In this document: piece after piece, positions 49,007 to 60,142 of the stretch
How positions within the stretch are numbered: the first letter of the stretch is position 1
How the letters are laid out: each line of letters opens with the position of its first letter
Origin: Lates calcarifer
Taxonomy: Eukaryota; Chordata; Actinopteri; Centropomidae
Assembly (NCBI RefSeq): GCF_001640805.2
Contig: NC_066844.1
Location: 11,406,863 to 11,470,862, forward strand
Length of the DNA stretch: 64,000 bases
Direction of reading: 5' to 3'
The notes under the pieces: generated by a model
Seen by the model: the letters and a program-made list of their open reading frames with translations, nothing else
Database searches by the model: none
Told to the model about the DNA's origin: nothing
Program-made: the position numbers and the translations under genes

Positions 49007-50381
49007 CATGGTTGCCCTGAAGGTCATAGCATGAAGACATTTCATAAAACATAACATTTCACAGAACAAAATAACATTTCACAGAACACAGCAACATTTC
49101 GCAAAAAACAAACCGACATTTGAAAAAAAAACAACAACCACATTTCAGAAAACAGAAAGGGAGGGACAACAGCTCTTGTTTGTAATTGGACATAACTCCA
49201 GTCAATTCAGAGTTTATCCAGTAGATGTGGTCATGGTCAGTGGGTGACAGATTTCAGCATAAGGAGCCCCAGAATAGTCTCAGAATAAAGAGACAAAAAT
49301 ATGTATATAGGCTATATAGTGAGGGCATGTTTTACTACCTTCCTATAATTAGCATAATATAAATATAAATATATAAATATAACCTGGGCTCTTCTTTACC
49401 GTATGGTGAAGAGCAAGAGGTATGCTCATTGGTTACCACCTGCTCTTCAGTGCTCCCTTGCCGGGTGTCAGGGAGTACTGAATAGCCATTGCCCCTAAAG
49501 TTAGGGAGAGTCTGAAAACTTCAGCTGTCTCTTTTTAACATTAAAAACTACAGAGTCAGATCGCATCAGACATGTTACAAAGCTGCAAGTGAGCTACAGC
49601 ACAATAAACACACAAAAGTGTGTGTCACAACTGCAACAGCCTCCTTCACCTGACGCTGAATCTGTCAGGCTTTCCCTGATCTTAAGATGAGCAGCACCAG
49701 CTGTTCAGTGCCCTCCGACACCTAGCTCCTGAGCACTGAAGCTGGTGCCAACCAGTGAGCATATCTGCTGCTCTTCAGGTGTAGGAGAGCCCATTTATTT
49801 TTATAGTTATATTTATCTTTATCTCTCTTGCATGACTTAATCATATCGAGTTTAAGTTTTAAACTGTTTAAGTTGAGCTTTTTAAATTAAAACTATAGCA
49901 TCATGTTACATACTGTGCACCAGTTGCCACAGTTCGGTGGGGTATAGACGCACAGATAAAGCAATGTGGCCCAGTTTGCAGGCTGATTTACACTTTCATT
50001 ATTAATGACTAATAAATGGGTATGTTGTAGTGGCTTCCTGTATATAAACTTGTCTTGTGTGCACAAATTAATCAAAATGTGGGAGCATAGTAAAATCTGC
50101 CCTCACTACATAGCTACTCACCCATATTTTTTCTCTCTACAACCATTCAGGGACTCATTATGCTCAAATCTATCACCCATCAACCGTGAACACATCCACT
50201 GGATAAACTCTGAATTGACTGGAGTTTGCCTCTCTTTCCATTTTCTGAAATGTGGTTGTCTTTTTTCAAATGTTGGTTTGTTTTGCGAAATGTCGCTGTT
50301 TTCTGTAAAATGTGGTTTTGTTCTCTGAAATGTTATGTTTTCTGAAATGTCTTTGTGTTTTTACCTTCAGGTTCCACCATA
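49007..50381. mobile_element. 1375-bp foldback DNA transposon with about 300-bp inverted repeats
   Basis: It is flanked by CTTTAG on both sides (49001-49006 and 50382-50387), a 6-bp target duplication defined by the split V-SINE. The ends are CATGGTTGCCCTGAAGG and, on the complement of the right side, TATGGTGGAACCTGAAGG. Inverted repeats run from 49007 to about 49344 and from about 50080 to 50381. The outer 140 bp of each arm is a series of ACATTTCAGARAACA-like units. Deeper parts such as CTCCAGTCAATTCAGAGTTT and TAGTGAGGGCA also match across arms. A second inverted repeat (49385-49793) sits inside. No transposase is encoded. A 6-bp duplication is seen in the IS3EU and Dada groups, among others; the superfamily is not established here. 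Confidence 0.85.
49385..49793. repeat. Inner inverted repeat within the foldback element
   Basis: TGGGCTCTTC at 49385 and GAGAGCCCA at 49785-49793 begin arms of about 110 bp. Matching words on the complement include GAAGAGCA, TATGCTCA(T/C)TGGTT, CTTCAGTGCTC and GGTGTC. The central 200 bp is unique. It is either a separate palindromic element nested inside or part of the original design of the outer transposon. Confidence 0.75.
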
Positions 50382-50515
50382 CTTTAGACTGTGGGAGGAA
50401 ACCGGAGTACCTGGATGAATCCATGCAGGCACAGGGAGAACATGCAAACAGGGTTTGAACCCAGAGCCTCCTTGCTGTGAGGTGAAAGTGCAAACCATTG
50501 CATCACCATGATGCT

Positions 50516-52969
50516 CATGCGCAGGCCAGCAGCCCCATATTAAGTCATAGAAATGCCTCAGTATCTGTTAATGAACCTATCTGTCAGCTGAGTGACACCA
50601 CAGCACACCATGAAAACAGGGTCTATTTTCTTCATTTGCAGTGAGCTGCCCATTTCTCTCTTCACTTAAAACATGTCAAACTATCAGATGAACAAATGCT
50701 GGTTTTAAGCGAGGAAGCACTGACAGCTTTTCAGCCACACCTTCCATCATCAACTAAGCACAAGACTGAAGCTTTGCAGCCTTCTGGAAGATGTATGTCT
50801 TAATCAGGGAGAGGGAAGGGAGGGTGGAGCCAGTCACCCTTTTGTGTTCAAAAGAAGGCTGAAAATAGGCAGTGGATGGGTAAGTTGCTTAACAACAAAA
50901 TAAAAAGCTATACCATAGTAGATACCAGATAACATGACAGCTGAATATGCTTTGCAAATATCACATGCTGCCACACTTGGCTACATATTCCTCACAGGGA
51001 TACACAGTGTACAAAAATGGCTGAACCTTTTTGACATGACAAGAGGCGATGTGGAAGGAGGTGCTGAAACATCAATCACAGATGAGGCCTCCACAGCAGT
51101 TGTCATGACAATAGCAATGGCTGAAAGCAAAGATCCTCTCCTCCCCCTCTCGGGAGACTTACTGACATTCAGTGTCACTCAGACACAAACCGTAGATATC
51201 ACTGCCATGGCTGCAGGTCCAACAGTGCCTTCCCCTTGGTGCCTTGTCTAGTCTTAGAAAATGCGACTGATCCAGAGTGGAGATGTTCTCAGCATGCATA
51301 CAACACCATGCATCTTTAGAGACATACAGACCAGAACTACACTGACAGCTACGTCTTAGGTCTAACTCATCATTAGCAATTGGTCTCTGGGGAACTGGAC
51401 TGGATTTAGGGGCTCAGTCCTGTGTATTAAGTGCTAGTGACTATCTGCTACCAACACAGGGGAACCTGGGGTTAATAATGTTGAGGAGGATATCATCAAT
51501 TCAGCCAAGTCTGGACTCAGCAGAGGCTTTTTAGTGTGCGATCCTATGACTCATTAGAGAAATGAGGCATCAGTAACTGCCAATATGGGACAGAAAGAAA
51601 GACAGAGATCCATCAAACTGACGGACATTATGTGTTATGCAGTGTACAGTGCTGTGATCTTTGAGCAAATATTTGGGCTGTAAAATATCCCAAATTTAGA
51701 TTAAAAGATCCATTACATAACAGGCTTATAGGAAGGAGATGAGTTTATGATGAGTACTGTTGGATATGTCTACTGTCATAATGTCAATAAGGTCTGCTTC
51801 TGGGTAGCTGGTAGAGTAAACAACGATGAATACATCTCCTGCGTGCAATGGAAAGACTGTACTATAATCGATTCCTCATGAAAATGATAAAGCAGAGCAG
51901 CACAAAAACACCTGAAATAAGAGTATGATCTTGTTTTATCCTACACTTTTCTTAGCAGAGAACCATGTTTACCTTAAAGTCTATGGTGCTCTAGATGCAA
52001 GTCTTCAGTCTCCTCGGTCAGGGAGGAAGCTGGTGAAGGGTGTAGAGTGGGTCTCTAGGTAGTTGGAGGTTCTGTGGAGTCGTATTGATGTGGCATCAAC
52101 TGAAAGACAGGTATTAGGGGCCAGAAGTGGAGGCTCTTCTTAATCAGAGAAAAAAAGCCCAAGGCTCACAAAAAACAACAACAACACTCAAACACATCAC
52201 TCCAGTAATTGCACTAACCTGCTTGCAGTTGGCAAAACACATGAAGCAGAATGGGAAACAGGCTATGAAGTGGCAATTCAATCGCAAGATTACTCAGTGA
52301 GGTACATGATATGTCAGCTTATTGAGCATGAGTTCTGTGTGATGAAAGCCATTTTGCAGATTGTCTCATTGGTTTGCTAATCACTTTTATGCAGCTGCAG
52401 CAGTAAAGACAGAGGTGAGTGAGCAGCCGAAATGGAGTGTGTGTGTGGTGAGTGAGTGAATGATTAGAAGGAAAGTTGTTACAGAGCCACTCTCTGTGGT
52501 CACTGTCTCCCTCCTTCGGCTGTCCTGCCTCACATCCGCAACAAAACTCCTCCAGCCAGGGTCAGATTACACATATCGAGTACATCTAAATTATAATTCT
52601 GCTAACCCAAACCCAACGGATCCTGACAAAGGATCAGGTTTCGACCGATTTAGATAGATTTTCATATGTAATTTATTGACAGATGCTTTTCTTACTTGCT
52701 CTGTCATGTGTTGCAAGTACATATACAAAACCCAGTGTGAAGACAGAAAGCATGTAGCACTAGTCTGAAGGATAACAGTCAGTGACAAATATAAACAAAA
52801 ATATAGCCTCAGGTAAGAAACTGGGTTCAGGCAGTACCAGCATGGTTCAGGTAAGTTGGGCATTCCAGATGCAGAGACTAGACAGGTTCCAGTACATCTC
52901 ATTGACCTTCAGTGAATGACAGCAACTATGTCCAAAGACAGATAAACTCAACAATGACTTAAAACCCAA
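50516..52969. other. Unique non-coding sequence
   Basis: No gene is recognised. Opposing ORFs at 50934-51251 (+) and 50981-51178 (-) lack domains. Donor-like CAGGTAAG words occur at 52807-52813 and 52844-52851 without a good upstream acceptor. Confidence 0.4.
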
Positions 52970-53420
52970 TAAAGTTGCACATATTAATATTTTTTATGTT
53001 GACAATTTAAATGACAATGTGTGATATGAAAGGTGTCACTCATACTGATGAACATACTGAGAATTATTACCTAACTATGTAGTTGCCCTGAGCTCTATAG
53101 AGGTTTTTAGCATCTTTTTACTCATTATTTTAGTCTTACTGCCTGCAGCTTTAATGTTTTGATTGAGTTGCACTACTCTTTTCAACCTTGTCAACAGTTT
53201 TTGCTGAAAGTCCAAAAACACTCACTTTACACTACCTGCCCAGCACCAAACAGCAGACAGACAAACTGACAGACAGTTTTTTAATAAACATAGTGGAGTA
53301 TTTAGCTGTTAAATAGGCAGAATTTTTCAGAGTTGGTGAATATTTGTCAGCTGGGCAAAACCTGTAATTAATGCCAACGTTGCTGCTATATGTAAATAGA
53401 CATCTGCTAATGTAAACTTT
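52970..53420 (+). repeat. Dispersed repeat family R1, copy 3 (longest)
   Basis: The copy starts AAAGTTGCACATATTAATATTTTTTATGTT and contains GAAAGGTGTCACTCATACTG, TGAGCTCTATAGAGG and TACTGCCTGCAGCTTTAATG. It continues with TAGTGGAGTATTTAGCTG and ends GTTGCTGCTATATGTAAATAG. Copies 1 and 2 contain subsets of these words in the same order. Confidence 0.7.
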
Positions 53421-54146
53421 TTTATGGTAATAAAATGTCAGTGTTTACCATTGTTTACCTTTAAATAGGCACTTTATAGAAAACTCAAGCAGGGCAGTAG
53501 GTACATCTACTAGAATTAACACCTGAATCTGTATCTCCCCTCAGCTAACAGAGCTATACCATCAGTTTCAGCTCATTGTCCTCAAAAAAACATCACATTT
53601 TCAGTCTCAAGTTTTGAGTGTGCCCCTGTATTGTCACTAATATTGTTTGAAAGAATATAATGATTTTAATAATTGTATGACTGGATTGTAGTACTAGAGA
53701 CATATGTGTCTTGATGAGTGTGTGTGTGGTCACAGTCTAGGGTAGTCCAGTGTAGGTGTTTGTACCAACAGGAGGCAGTATGTTGTCATTCAGTGAGGCC
53801 TGCCCCTCTGGACCTCTGCTTCAGAGCAAAAGGACAGTGTCAACACATTGTTAATCTAAAATCTACTTTCACTGTGGTTCACATTTAGCCAAAGGCACAC
53901 CTGAATAATTCATTTTCATTGTCATTGCATGGAGACTGCCCCCAGCATAAAATTCCAAAACTGCTGCACACCTCCACTCTTCCACCACATCTAACAATTG
54001 GTTGATATTTCATTGAATTTCTGCGGTTCATCCACAGCTTGTGTTCTCACATATCACAACCTGACCTACAGGTCAGTTGTTTGATTAGAAGCCACCAGCT
54101 GTGTGTGTGAGCATGTTGGTCAACAGCAGACCCATTCCCAAGCTCA

Positions 54147-54147
<1 letters not shown>

Positions 54148-54179
<32 letters not shown>
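54148..54179. repeat. (TA)n microsatellite
   Basis: A perfect TA run of about 32 bp. Confidence 0.97.
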
Positions 54180-54181
<2 letters not shown>

Positions 54182-55529
54182 CTCTGTTGGTTTGTTAATT
54201 ATCAAGTTTCTAATTACACTACTTAATATAAATTACTGCTTTAGAAGCACCTTAAAATGCATGGTAAGAAACAGCATTGCTGGTTTATTAAATCATCACT
54301 GCCAGTAAAGACATTAAGCATGAAGCATGAAAGATAAAATGTTAAAAAGAACACAAACAGTTATATATGCCGGGGTAAGACACCACATTCTCACTGATCC
54401 CCCCCCCCCCAAAAAAGAGAAAAAATTCTAGGATACCTAGAATCAAAAACTAACACCTTACTACCTAACACCTCAGTACAGGCTGTAAAACATAACAATG
54501 CACTGACACATTTGAAATTGAAACCACACGAGGAAGGGAGGGGAGTTTGTTTGTGTGTACTTGTGAATAATAATTTTACACATCCAAAATGATACCATAT
54601 CATGTGCAGTCATGTACTGACTTTTTTATGTTTGGGTAAATAAAACATTCAAGTACATATAAACATATAAAGTAGAGGCAAGTGTAGGACATTTGTAATT
54701 GAACATTAGAGCCAGAGCAGTTTTTGCCTTTCAAATTAAACAATTTATGCTCAGTCTATTGTTTCCCTGTAGTTCTGGACTCCTACCCATAGGTGAACAG
54801 ACTACTAAGCATTGTATAACCTAAGCGTCTACTAGTTTATATATAAAGAACTGACTTATATGTGAAGGAACAGAGATTAAAATTAGGCTATATGTAAATA
54901 AAAGTGGAGAGTGTTTATGCAAAAGTTAAAATATACACACGTGAGATTATAAAATGTGTATCACAAACCCAGAATGAATTATGCCTTGTTTGGCCCCTCA
55001 TATTAATCTATGGCATTTACAGAAACCGAAGCTCTGCTAGAGCTCATGTGTTTGGCATCTACATACAGTACATATATACAGTATGTAAAGTAGGCCTGTG
55101 ATGAAGCTTGTACTTTATTCTCTATAGATCCAACTTATGTAAATTCAGTTTTATGAGATTTTTAACCCCAAAGAGACATCTATGCTTTTGTCATGAAAAA
55201 TAAAAACTGTAAGGAGCCTGTTTTTAATGTGACTGCATTCATTAAATGTATAACCAAAACTGAGTGGCATGTACTAGATTCAGATCTAATTTTGTGATAG
55301 AAATATTTTTGGTACAAACTTAAAGAAAAGTAACTCAAAGTCTGGTGTAACTGTTAACTTCATCAGAAGATGCTCTTTGACTGTAATGAGTAGCTCTAGT
55401 GGTGGTTTCCCCCCTCTTATCTCCAGCAGGCAGAGCAGGAAGCTGCTCCTCTTGGCCCTGTCAAGACACAGACAACCCTCACTATGTACACACTATCACC
55501 ACATCCTATTAATGTCATGTCATAGCCCG

Positions 55530-55680
55530 ACAACAATGTAATGATGATTAAAATGATACTAATCGAAATAGCAAATGGCAGCCATTATCATTACAGTTAA
55601 TTATCTCTCCTTCCACTGCATGGAAAGTGTGACAGCAAGCTGTCACATTCAAGTGAACAAAGTAGAGCAATAACCTGGGT
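55530..55680. promoter_or_regulatory. Candidate developmental enhancer (homeodomain/MEIS-type sites)
   Basis: Within 120 bp there are at least six TAAT/ATTA cores (TAATGATGATTAAAATGATAC, ATTATCATTACAGTTAATTATC). These are followed by GTGACAGCAAGCTGTCAC (55629-55646), an inverted pair of TGACAG MEIS/TALE-type half sites separated by CAAG. There are no tandem repeats and no reading frame of note. The motif content resembles vertebrate conserved non-coding elements; actual conservation or activity is inference. Confidence 0.35.
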
Positions 55681-56279
55681 CAAAAGAAGTCTGTGACTCC
55701 ACAGGGGACATATCTGAATATTTTGTTCTGATTCTCACAGTAGGGGATATATAGTGACACATTCTTGATCTTGATCTCTGGGTTCCTGTAATGTTCAGAA
55801 ATGTTTTGAAGCAAAGATGCTTACAGCTTCAATGAGATTTGGTGATTTAAGATTTTGCATGATTAAAACAACTTTATATGACATTCAGATTGGGAGGGGG
55901 GATTCACAATCCACAGTTTCTGGGAAGATCTATCCATTAATGGGGTGACAAGAGGAAACAAATAATGTATGGACAGATTGTACGGATTTCTTTCGAAACT
56001 TTAGAGTTAACTAGCTATACACTGCAATACTTGAACAAGTAGCTCTTTGTGTGTCTGTTGCTGTGTAGAGATGCAATGGCTATATGCTGAAATATGATGT
56101 TTTTCTTTATTTCCATGTACTCTTTTGCATCATCAGCTGATAATGACTCTTTTTGCTAGGGATCTTTAGCAACAGTCATTTTGCATTTATCATGTATGTA
56201 GCTGTGCAAATTTAAACTTCCAATGTGAAACCTTTTACTCTCCCTTCTGGCAATAAGAGTAATTACTGTTGACGTTTGC

Positions 56280-56517
56280 TTATGACATATGATAATCCAT
56301 GTGTGTCCTCGCCATTGACTTTTTGGCTCTCTTTTTTAACACAGTTTCCTTTTTATCTACAGCATCAGAAACTTTTCTTGGATGCTTCAAAGGCTTTTCA
56401 GCCATTGGCTCCACCAAACTCCTACTTGCTGTAGCCTTCTCCATTTCCATTTTGGTATGGTTGCTCCCCTCTTCAGCTTTGTATCTTTGCTGGTTGATGA
56501 AAAATGCATCACTATCA
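56280..56517 (-). other. Candidate lysine-rich coding fragment, minus strand
   Basis: Read on the minus strand, TTCCCTCACTGACACAG is a good splice acceptor. It is followed by an open frame of 78 codons ending in TAA at 56280-56282. The frame enters in phase 2. The peptide is hydrophilic and basic, containing DSDAFFINQQRYKAEE, then KMEMEKATASRSLVEP, then KHPRKVSDAVDKKE and VLKKRAKKSMA. This composition is unlike the hydrophobic ORFs that chance gives in AT-rich DNA. It could be a terminal exon, a fragment of a processed pseudogene or chance. The hydrophobic plus-strand ORF at 56299-56529 is its shadow. No family is recognised. Confidence 0.25.
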
Positions 56518-57640
56518 CTGTGTCAGTGAGGGAATGTCACCACAGACACCATGTTTAAAACTCTGAAATTCTGCGAGACACAGAGAGTTACCTGGTGCTA
56601 ATAGGCTATACTATGTTGAATATTGACAAGGCTTGAATGTTAACAGACGTTCATTTATATGTAAAAGTCAGTATTAGACCATTTTATTATTGTCTAGTTT
56701 TAAAGCTATAAACATTAAAAAGGTAGCTGGAGACAATTTTCAATGAAATCACTTTTCACAAGACTTTTAACTTTTGCATTGGCTTCCACTAGCCAGATAA
56801 AGCAGATAAAATATGCTAACAATTGTTTTCATCAGAAAAATAAACCCATGGTCATCGGTTAGAAGTGAGAGCTCTATTTAGGTTTACATTTATGTGAATA
56901 TAAGGACTCATTGTTTCAAAAAATGCCTAGGAATTCTGAATGTTTTTTGCTACTGTTATATAGTAAACTGCAGTATTATGCTGTGTTAAAAAGCTTGACA
57001 GGCCAAGCAACAGTTACTAAGGAGAGCCATGCCTAGCAAACAGTCATTTGTGATCCTCTTGAGTTGCAAGATAATAATTCTCATACAAATAATAATAATA
57101 ACAATAGGCTATGTGTAAGAAATGGCCAACTCTCAAATTCATACTCTAAACACATACAAGAAAGCTGGGGTGTCTATACCTCTTGTAAGAAACAACTAAA
57201 CACAGTCTTTGGTCTCTTATCCCCACTTCTCTTTCCCTGTGCCATAGTCTGAGGGCAGTTAGGGCAGCATCAATAGCTGAGCTTGAGGAAAGAATAGAAG
57301 AATGTTGCCAAGGGAGGAAATAACGTCATAACTGGTATTTCCTCAAATTATATTAAGTTTAGGAAACTATGATTAAGGTTAGAAAAAGATTGTGATCATA
57401 GTTAAAAGAAACCAACCATGAATGTTGGTAGGAAATTGCTGTAAGGTATGATCTGCTCTATTGGCAACAATGATGAGATTAGTGTAAATTAAAAGCAGCA
57501 GTCTGTACTGATTGGTATGTTTGCAAGGTTGGATGTGATTGCATTGATCTAATCCATGTTTGTGGCCATTATCCTTCTCAATATTTCATGGAAATAACTA
57601 TATTTCTGATTCTGGCAAAAGAACATGATATCTCAATTCG

Positions 57641-57660
57641 TAAAGGGGAACTCCCCTTTA
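57641..57660. promoter_or_regulatory. 20-bp near-perfect palindrome with kappaB-like core
   Basis: TAAAGGGGAACTCCCCTTTA has 9-bp arms around AC. The core GGGGAACTCC fits the NF-kappaB consensus GGGRNNYYCC. Function is inferred only. Confidence 0.3.
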
Positions 57661-57950
57661 CAAAATGTGTGGATTGGGAAAGGGCTGAGATTTCTGTGTA
57701 CTCTCTTGATTCAGAGTACAAATTATGGATTTTATTTCTCTAACACTAACCAAGGAACATGACACCATATATAAATACAGTCTTGTTCAGTATTGATAAA
57801 GAAATGATGTGGATAATGACTGCAGCTTGTAGGTGAAAGACCTAGTTGCAGTTTGTCCAGAGGCCTCTACTGACAGGATGGTAATATGACATTAATATTA
57901 TCCTCATACACACAAAAAGTACTGAACACACACACATGTACACGCACATA

Positions 57951-57951
<1 letters not shown>

Positions 57952-57989
<38 letters not shown>

Positions 57990-57990
57990 A
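57952..57990. repeat. (CA)n microsatellite
   Basis: A CA run of nearly 35 bp with one G interruption near the end, preceded by interrupted CACA words from 57901. Confidence 0.95.
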
Positions 57991-58674
57991 GCTCCTCAGC
58001 CTCAAAGCCCTGCCTCTCTGCCTGCTGGATGCTTCACACTTAAAGCTACTGAACCAAATCTGCTGCACTCAAGCTTATAGCCTGTCAGATGATGGTTAAA
58101 ATAACTTAAAATGTGTTTCTTTTTTTAAAAAAGAAGATGATCTAAGCCTTGTGTGTTTACAGCCTACCTTCCTATTTACTGTTGTGGTGGTTGACAACAT
58201 CTTAATATTGACAATACTCTTTCATTTGGAAATCCAAGACAGGATTATGCATGATGTTATTGAATTAGAGTGACATGACAATCCACTTTTGGGTCATAGA
58301 GATGAATGGATCTGCTTTATGCCCTTGCTGTGCAAATGACTCAGTGCACTATACAAATCTATCACTGACATCCCCTGCATTCAGTACATAAAAGTAGAGC
58401 AAATGAAAGCTTAGATGTTGGGAGAAGAACAAGAAGAGGGCAGATTTTAACTTCTAGTAAATATGGAAACCAGCTGTCAAACTGCCTGCACTTAACCTGT
58501 TAATAACACATACATTAACTACATAAAATAAGCATCCAATGTGAAATTGACCAGAGAGATGAGAGGCATAAGCAGATATAATCAAACAGAGACGTAGAAA
58601 CACTAAAATATACAGTATATGATATAGTTTAAAAGGCATTTGTTGAACGTCTGTGTGTCTGTGTGTTTTCTCAG

Positions 58675-58747
58675 TCCTCTTTGTCTGTATCTGTATCTGG
58701 TGAACTATCGTCTCCGCTGTCCCAAAGTGGCCAAGTAAAAAGAAAAG
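58675..58747 (+). other. Candidate 73-bp exon (plus) or acidic C-terminus (minus)
   Basis: Plus strand: a strong acceptor (TGTGTGTTTTCTCAG) precedes and donor GTAATC follows 73 bp. Only phase 0 is open, reading a serine-rich peptide that contains GELSSPLSQSGQVKRK. Minus strand: a pyrimidine tract ending GGGACAG precedes an open frame GDDSSPDTDTDKED followed by TGA, which resembles an acidic protein C-terminus. Both cannot be right. Part of the signal comes from TCTGTATCTG/TGTCTGTG low complexity. No family is recognised. Confidence 0.22.
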
Positions 58748-60004
58748 GTAATCTGTTATTGTAGAATTAATTCTGTCATGTTTGATCTGTACAAGCTAGA
58801 AATATCAGTTTCTTTGAATTCCATTTATTTGTCTTATGGACACTGCTGTGCTGCAGCAAGTAATATATAGGACTGACTTGCAGTTGCCAGTTTTTAAGGT
58901 CAGGTGGCCCAGTTTTTACAGAAAACACACTGAAAAACGGAACATTACTGGCTAACCCTCACGTGCAATTAGAAATAACAGGATCATACTAAAGAAAAAT
59001 ACTGATAGGGACAATTCAGCAGCATCCTAACACTGGCAAAGAAATGTCCCTACCATTCATACTTAAATCTACACCTATAATAGAGTTACATAAATAAGAT
59101 TTCATAAATAAGAGTTCCAGGATGATATGAGAGATCAAAGAAAAAGAGAAGTAAAGCGTGTGTACAAAAAGAGGAACACGCAAAAAAGAACTACAGCTGC
59201 AGGCGTGACAGAAGACTAAATGTGACTATTATCTGGTTCTAGAGAAAATGTGAAATAGAGATGAGCACCCATTTCTCCAGTGTGGATGGCAGACAGAAAA
59301 TTAAAGAACAGCCACAGCTCCTCAGGCTTTTCCAGCCTGCCCGTCTCACTCACACGTTTCACTTTGACTAAACCATATGGTTTATTTCTTTTTATTTTCT
59401 GCTGCTTTCATCATTATCTTACTGTTTTTATTTGACTTCATTATCCATTTCCATCCTTGAGCTCTCAAACTGCTTTAAACACTGCTGTTCTGTAACCATG
59501 GCTACAACTGATCAAATATCCCAAAAGGGGGTGATGGAGGTTTTATATCACCTTCAGTACTAGTGGCTGAGGCATTCAGTGCAATCTTTGCATGAATTTA
59601 GAAGACAGGGGTGATGCTTCCATTTCATATTAAAGCTCAAGCTAAGGCTACATTAACATTTAAGGTCATTGTCATACGATAAGCCATTAAGCCATAAGCC
59701 ATATTGTTTGCATTATGCAGTTTGAATGTGGTTTGTGTTTACACACCCATGCAGCCTATGTGACGCACATACACTGCCCACAGAGGATGACATTTCAATG
59801 GAAACACTAACATAATTCCCTGTCAAAGAAAGTTTACATTTCTGTCGTTAAATATCCTGTGCTTGAAAGGTAGGACATGAATATACAACTGTTCACAGTC
59901 AGACCATATCATTGAAATGTGGTGTGGTATCTTTAACAGAAATAAACATTTGTTCACAGAAAAAATATATACAAAGATAAAATCTTGGTATTATTGTTTT
60001 TCAG

Positions 60005-60142
60005 CTTTCAGTACAGAAATTTACTGCAGCATTATTTGAGTCAATATCCCATACAACAGTATGGGAGCTACTCAGAAAAATACAGATATACCATCAGCAT
60101 GAAGAGGATGAAGCCATTGTCCTGGCTTTGTGTGCAACATAA
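60005..60142 (+). other. Candidate terminal exon or chance frame
   Basis: TATTATTGTTTTTCAG is followed by 46 codons ending in TAA. The peptide contains LSVQKFTAALFESISHTTVW and IYHQHEEDEAIVLALCAT, a mixed-charge composition plausible for a folded protein. No recognised domain, and its phase does not fit the 58675-58747 candidate. The listed ORF at 59985-60188 is another frame. Confidence 0.15.

Larger units (their letters stand above)
48898..50515 (-). mobile_element. V-SINE, minus orientation, split by a DNA transposon
   Basis: The 3' half lies at 48898-49006: CAAGTCTATCACAGGGCTGAC, then ACATAGAGACACTCACATTC, then ACCTGTGTGTCTTTAG. The 5' half resumes at 50382-50515: CTTTAGACTGTGGGAGGAAA, ACATGCAAAC, the B-box complement GGGTTTGAACCC and the head complement GCAAACCATTGCATCACC. 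Joined through one CTTTAG the halves make one continuous V-SINE, so the intervening sequence is a later insertion. The (GGAT)n tail is missing at the 48898 side. Confidence 0.87.
53421..57951. other. Unique non-coding sequence
   Basis: The stretch includes a (TA)n run (54148-54179), a C11 run (about 54400-54410), the strongest enhancer-like patch (55530-55680), a minus-strand open frame at 56280-56517 and a kappaB-like palindrome at 57641-57660, each listed separately. No complete gene is present. Confidence 0.4.

Noticed and set aside
49007..49150. CRISPR-like array of ACATTTC-AGAAAACA repeats
   Set aside because: Units are adjacent, imperfect and mirrored in the opposite arm, so they are subrepeats of a transposon terminus; the DNA is eukaryotic.
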